From Bacteroidota bacterium (GTDB lineage Bacteria; Bacteroidota; Bacteroidia; NS11-12g; UBA955): 64,000 nt of DNA. This document shows positions 60,518 to 64,000 of this stretch, piece after piece (the first letter of the stretch is position 1; each line of letters opens with the position of its first letter). The notes beneath the pieces were generated by a model, which saw only the letters and a program-made list of their open reading frames with translations, was not told where the DNA came from and made no database searches. The position numbers and the translations under genes are program-made. Location of the stretch: positions 62,001 to 126,000 of the forward strand of contig JANXMZ010000082.1 in NCBI GenBank assembly GCA_025354385.1. Reading direction: 5' to 3'.

Positions 60518-62586
60518 TAATAACCTCCTTCATATTTCCGCACCACCCATTCGAACGTGAGTAAAGTCAATAATAAAAAGAAAATCCATTTGACATTGAT
60601 GAGCTCATCGGTCTTTTTTTCAATATAGGAAACTGTTGTAATGTCCGTATTCTTTTTAATGTTTTCCAAAGCTGTTTTTAATTCAGTAGCTTTATAAAAA
60701 GCCCCATTATGTTTTGTTGATAATTGGCGCAACAAAGAAAAATCGGCCGTGGTATTTAGCAATTCTGTTTGTAAGGGTGTAATCAAAATCTGCCCTTCAA
60801 TCTTTTCTGGAATCCCATCGGCTTTGGCTTTAAACTGGTAAATACCAGCAGGCATAGCACCAATGTCTAACTGATACGATTTGTTATAAGGGCTGAAAGT
60901 GTATTTGAAAATCTTATTGTCGAGGTTGCTCAATTCTAATTTAACGTCAACTTGGTTGACTAATTCGTAACTGCTGTTGTATAATTCGCCTATAAATCGC
61001 ACCGACTCATCTTCTTCATACACATGTTTAGAAGGGTATACCCTGAATTTTCTTTTATCGTCTTTGGTAGCCAAGTATTGAATGGTTTTACTTACCAATT
61101 CGTTAGTGGCAGTATGGTTGTCATTCTCAAAATAATCGGCCATGCGCCAACGCCAGAAACCTTCGCCAAATAACAATGCAGTCTTTTCTCCATTTTGATT
61201 CACGAGCGCCCATAAAGGCAATTTAGTGGTAACGGATCCAATTTTTTGATAAGCTAATATTTCTGCGTTTTCTTCGGCACCATAGTTGCCATAAGGTACC
61301 AATAAAGGTGGCATTTCTGTTAAGGTTTGTTTGGTTTCATCTTCCAATACAAATGAATTAAAATTAGCGTTAAATGCCCCTTGACTTTCATTGATTCTTC
61401 CTTGATTTTTACTGATTTTAGCCACCGAAGAAATGCTTGGTAATAAGTCGATAGCAGATTGATTGCCAACCACTGCCCAAATTGGAATTTTATTCTGACG
61501 GCAGGTGGTAATAATACCTGCAGCATTGTATTGTCGCGAAGGCAATTGATGCAAAATAACCACGCTGTATTTAGTCAATTCAGTTAATTTAATATCGCTT
61601 GCAGGAAGTGTTACCACTTCGTAATTAGAATTGGCTTTGATGGCTTCTTTAAAAGCCCCAATGTCTGGGTGTGGACCGTTATAAGTCAATAGAATTTTTT
61701 CGCGCCCATCTATTATTTCAATAAAGACATCTTTGCGGTTATTTATTTTAGAAACCTCACCTTCTATACTAGAAAGTGTGACAATAATATGTTTGGTGCC
61801 TGGCTTATCTGCCAGCGCCGTTATAATCGTATTTTGAAAAAATGCATTGTTGTTAATAGCAATGTTTTTTGTCGCAATGGTATTGCCATCTACACTGACG
61901 GTTAAAATTGTATTAGCATTGCTACAAGCATAAGCAGAAAGGTTAATATCAATAGGGAATTCATTGCCCAAATAAGCAATTGTATTTACATTTACTTCTT
62001 TTACAATGGCATCTTTTTTAAGCGAACTATCGCCCATGCCAATGGTAATTAAAGTAGGATGGTTGTCTAGCAATTTGTAAACTGGATTATTGCCTTTGTT
62101 GTAAATGCCATCGCTTGCTAATACCACTGCACCAATATTTTGTTTGGTATAAGTGTTGTTAATATAATCAAATACCTGTCCTATATTACTTCTTTTTTCG
62201 TTAAAATGTATGCTGTCATTGGCTTCTACTCGACTGCCAAATTGGATGTATTGAACATCGTAATCTTTGCCTAAAAATGCAACGGCCTCTCGCCATTCTT
62301 TTAAAAATGTTGTCCTGTAAAAATTGGAATCTTTGTTAGACAATACCGATTGCGAATTGTCCATGGCCATGATAACAATTGGTTTTTGAACGGTACTTAC
62401 TTTTTGAACCAACAGGGGAGATAATAAAAAAAAGCAAAGTAAACTCACCGCAATGAAGCGAATAGTGGCTAAAACTTTATACCATGTAGATTGCCATTTG
62501 GGCTGATACAAAATGTAAGCATAAGTAGCGCCTGCCAATAAACACAGACCAATGAACCACCAAGGCGAAGAGATAAGCAATTGCAT
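60517..62586 (-). CDS. Membrane protein with von Willebrand factor A-like region
   Basis: A 689-residue membrane protein. Two N-terminal helices (about 8-28 and 38-58) precede a VWA-like domain: VIMAMDNSQSVLSNKDS gives the D-x-S-x-S MIDAS motif, and VVLASDGIYNKG the later Asp. A large extracytoplasmic part (about 200-640) follows, then one C-terminal helix (about 662-680). It resembles the BatA/DUF4159-type membrane proteins of Bacteroidota, whose role is unknown. I start at the ATG giving MQLLISSPWW; the longer frame begins with a TTG that falls within a TAAATTTG -7 box. It is co-transcribed with the radical SAM gene. Confidence 0.8.
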   Translation of the reverse strand: MQLLISSPWWFIGLCLLAGATYAYILYQPKWQSTWYKVLATIRFIAVSLLCFFLLSPLLVQKVSTVQKPIVIMAMDNSQSVLSNKDSNFYRTTFLKEWREAVAFLGKDYDVQYIQFGSRVEANDSIHFNEKRSNIGQVFDYINNTYTKQNIGAVVLASDGIYNKGNNPVYKLLDNHPTLITIGMGDSSLKKDAIVKEVNVNTIAYLGNEFPIDINLSAYACSNANTILTVSVDGNTIATKNIAINNNAFFQNTIITALADKPGTKHIIVTLSSIEGEVSKINNRKDVFIEIIDGREKILLTYNGPHPDIGAFKEAIKANSNYEVVTLPASDIKLTELTKYSVVILHQLPSRQYNAAGIITTCRQNKIPIWAVVGNQSAIDLLPSISSVAKISKNQGRINESQGAFNANFNSFVLEDETKQTLTEMPPLLVPYGNYGAEENAEILAYQKIGSVTTKLPLWALVNQNGEKTALLFGEGFWRWRMADYFENDNHTATNELVSKTIQYLATKDDKRKFRVYPSKHVYEEDESVRFIGELYNSSYELVNQVDVKLELSNLDNKIFKYTFSPYNKSYQLDIGAMPAGIYQFKAKADGIPEKIEGQILITPLQTELLNTTADFSLLRQLSTKHNGAFYKATELKTALENIKKNTDITTVSYIEKKTDELINVKWIFFLLLTLLTFEWVVRKYEGGY

Positions 62587-62592
62587 GAATGG

Positions 62593-62600
62593 CAAATTTA
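62593..62600 (-). promoter_or_regulatory. -7 box TAAATTTG six bases from start codon
   Basis: Perfect TAnnTTTG on the minus strand, directly upstream of the VWA gene ATG; suggests a leaderless mRNA. Confidence 0.5.
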
Positions 62601-62732
62601 AAGATTTATTCCTTAATTTATCGTCTTGTAATTAAATAAATTCTATTGAGTTGATGGAATTAAATTCTTGAATTTCTATATTTTGTTTTAACCCTCTTTA
62701 ACCCTATATTCGTAAATAATTAACAATTAACT

Positions 62733-64000
62733 ATGATGAAATTAACTACACAATTTAGCAAAAATCTCATTCTTTTTGCGATTTTTGCCTTGTTTGCTTT
62801 TACCAAAAGTTATGCGGTCTGTACCATTACAGGACCATCTAATGTTTGTGAAAATACAACCTCTACTTATGCGGTAAGTCCAACAGGAAATTACACATAT
62901 CAATGGAATGCCACAGGCGGTGGAACCGTTATTGGTTCTGGGTCTGCCATCACTGTTGCATGGGCTGGCTCAGGAAGTGCAACCGTAACCATCATTGTGC
63001 GCGATTCGCTATTAAATGTAGTATGCACAGGGGTTAAAAATATCACCATTAATCCAACCCCTAAACCAACTATAACACCTTCTTATGTAACAGGCTGTGG
63101 GGGTAAGGGTAGTCAGAAAAGAGATGGTGATTGCTTTACGGCTTGCGACTCCACGCTCATTACTTATACCACACCTTTTCATGCGGGTAGTACCTACACT
63201 TGGACAATAAACGGAGCGGCAACTTATACCACCAATCAGAACACAGTTACTGTCTTTTGGACTGGGGTAGGCTCAGGCTCTATTATAGTCAAGGATTCCA
63301 ACAGTTTTGGTTGTGTAGGAACCAAAGAAATTTGTATCACTATTGTTGGCAAACCACGCGCCTCATTTAATACTTTGCCACCTTTAACTGGTTTAATTGT
63401 AAATGCATGTTTGTTGCAAACCATTCAATTCATAAATACTTCTTCACCAGGTGCAGGTTCACCCTTGGCTACTTATAGTTGGTATTTTGGAGATGGGGGC
63501 ACCGATTTTCAAACAGCACCTTCCAATGGCAACAGCTCACATGCCTATTCTTCTGCTGGTACCTATCAGGTAATGTTTATTGTGGAAAATGAATGTGGTT
63601 GTAAGGATACTGCTTATACCACTGTTGTAGTCGCAAATGCGCAAGGCCCAAAAATATTTTGTATCAGTACCGTTTGTCCGGGCAATGTTGTGACTTATCA
63701 TACCAATGCACAATGTGGCAATTGGCTTTGGTCTGTTACTGGTGGCGTTATGCAAACTTTGCCATCAGATTCTATTTGTACTGTGCAATGGGGCAATACG
63801 GGCCCTGGTTCAATTACCCTCAGTACCAATTGTGGCGGATTTTGTAATTCACCAACTACCGTTTTTGTGCCTATTATTTCTACAAATGCCACTATTAGCG
63901 GACCTTCACAAGTATGTTTAAATACTTGTTACACCTATCACATTAGTTGCGATATTCCTATTGATAGTATTCGCTGGCATTTCCCTGCGGGTGTTACGGT
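62733..64000 (+). CDS. Secreted PKD/Ig-like repeat protein, N-terminal part (continues past right edge)
   Basis: Open from an ATG pair through to the window end (at least 422 codons). Signal peptide about 1-28 (LILFAIFALFAFTKSYA). The mature part is a chain of PKD/Ig-like domains of about 80-90 residues: a YQWNATGGG-type core near 50, TYTWTINGAA near 155, and the classic PKD core YSWYFGDGGTDF with HAYSSAGTYQVMFIV near 250-280. Cysteine pairs in CITGPSNVC-like openings recur. This is typical of large Bacteroidota adhesins; a T9SS tail is expected downstream but cannot be seen. It is divergent from the VWA gene. Confidence 0.88.
   Translation, partial: MMKLTTQFSKNLILFAIFALFAFTKSYAVCTITGPSNVCENTTSTYAVSPTGNYTYQWNATGGGTVIGSGSAITVAWAGSGSATVTIIVRDSLLNVVCTGVKNITINPTPKPTITPSYVTGCGGKGSQKRDGDCFTACDSTLITYTTPFHAGSTYTWTINGAATYTTNQNTVTVFWTGVGSGSIIVKDSNSFGCVGTKEICITIVGKPRASFNTLPPLTGLIVNACLLQTIQFINTSSPGAGSPLATYSWYFGDGGTDFQTAPSNGNSSHAYSSAGTYQVMFIVENECGCKDTAYTTVVVANAQGPKIFCISTVCPGNVVTYHTNAQCGNWLWSVTGGVMQTLPSDSICTVQWGNTGPGSITLSTNCGGFCNSPTTVFVPIISTNATISGPSQVCLNTCYTYHISCDIPIDSIRWHFPAGVT

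Noticed and set aside
1..64000. CRISPR arrays, tRNA and rRNA genes
   Set aside because: No regularly spaced direct repeats and no cloverleaf or rRNA sequence was seen on reading both strands of the intergenic regions; a covariance search was not possible.

Overview
The window looks like chromosomal DNA of a member of the Bacteroidota. The evidence is in the sequence: secreted proteins with type IX secretion (T9SS) sorting tails of type A (two) and type B (one), Bacteroidota-type promoters (-7 box TAnnTTTG, once with TTG exactly 19 bases upstream), few clear Shine-Dalgarno sequences, AT-rich composition, and families typical of the phylum (DUF3078, DUF3108, NagZ/beta-lactamase fusion, group III truncated globin). 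Genus cannot be told from these genes.

Layout. 1-2260: accessory edge. An IS91-type element (tyrosine recombinase plus the start of its transposase) runs off the left end; next to it is a single gene-cassette-like unit, an ankyrin-repeat gene between two attC-like inverted repeats. 2261-6596 (minus): operon of a Xaa-Pro peptidase, a membrane glycosyltransferase/uridine-kinase-like fusion and a class II aldolase. 6866-14882 (plus): unknown secreted protein, CreD-like protein, truncated globin, T9SS subtilase behind a 318-bp inverted-repeat element, TerC, MacB-type permease. 14959-15068: signal recognition particle RNA. 15909-21575: cell-shape operon mreB-mreC-mreD-mrdA-rodA. 21687-28706: two large T9SS cargo proteins. 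28805-41404: mixed housekeeping and envelope genes (nitroreductase, transporters, bestrophin, porin, NagZ/beta-lactamase, enoyl-CoA hydratase, thioredoxin-like protein, L,D-transpeptidase). 41434-41908: toxin-antitoxin pair. 42138-48369: LolD-like ATPase, sucC, mscL, DUF3078 protein, TsaC/YciO, zapA, rny. 48384-54478: outer-membrane barrels, one split by a frameshift at an AT repeat, a DUF3108 protein, an esterase-like/barrel fusion and a TMEM175-type channel. 54691-62586: gltX, lipoprotein, stand-alone B12-binding protein, barrel plus di-haem peroxidase plus YdeI-like protein, radical SAM and VWA membrane protein. 62733-64000: start of a PKD-like adhesin that continues beyond the window.

How the parts fit. 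Most genes serve the cell envelope: peptidoglycan elongation (MreBCD/PBP2/RodA), cross-linking (L,D-transpeptidase) and recycling (NagZ-like), outer-membrane barrels, and T9SS cargo for proteolysis and adhesion. Less ordinary items are the kinase/glycosyltransferase fusion operon, the AT-repeat frameshift, the esterase/barrel fusion, the lone cassette beside IS91, a promoter apparently nested in a terminator, and a set of -7 boxes placed 4 to 7 bases from the start codon, which suggests leaderless mRNAs. No tRNA, 5S/16S/23S rRNA or CRISPR array was seen.
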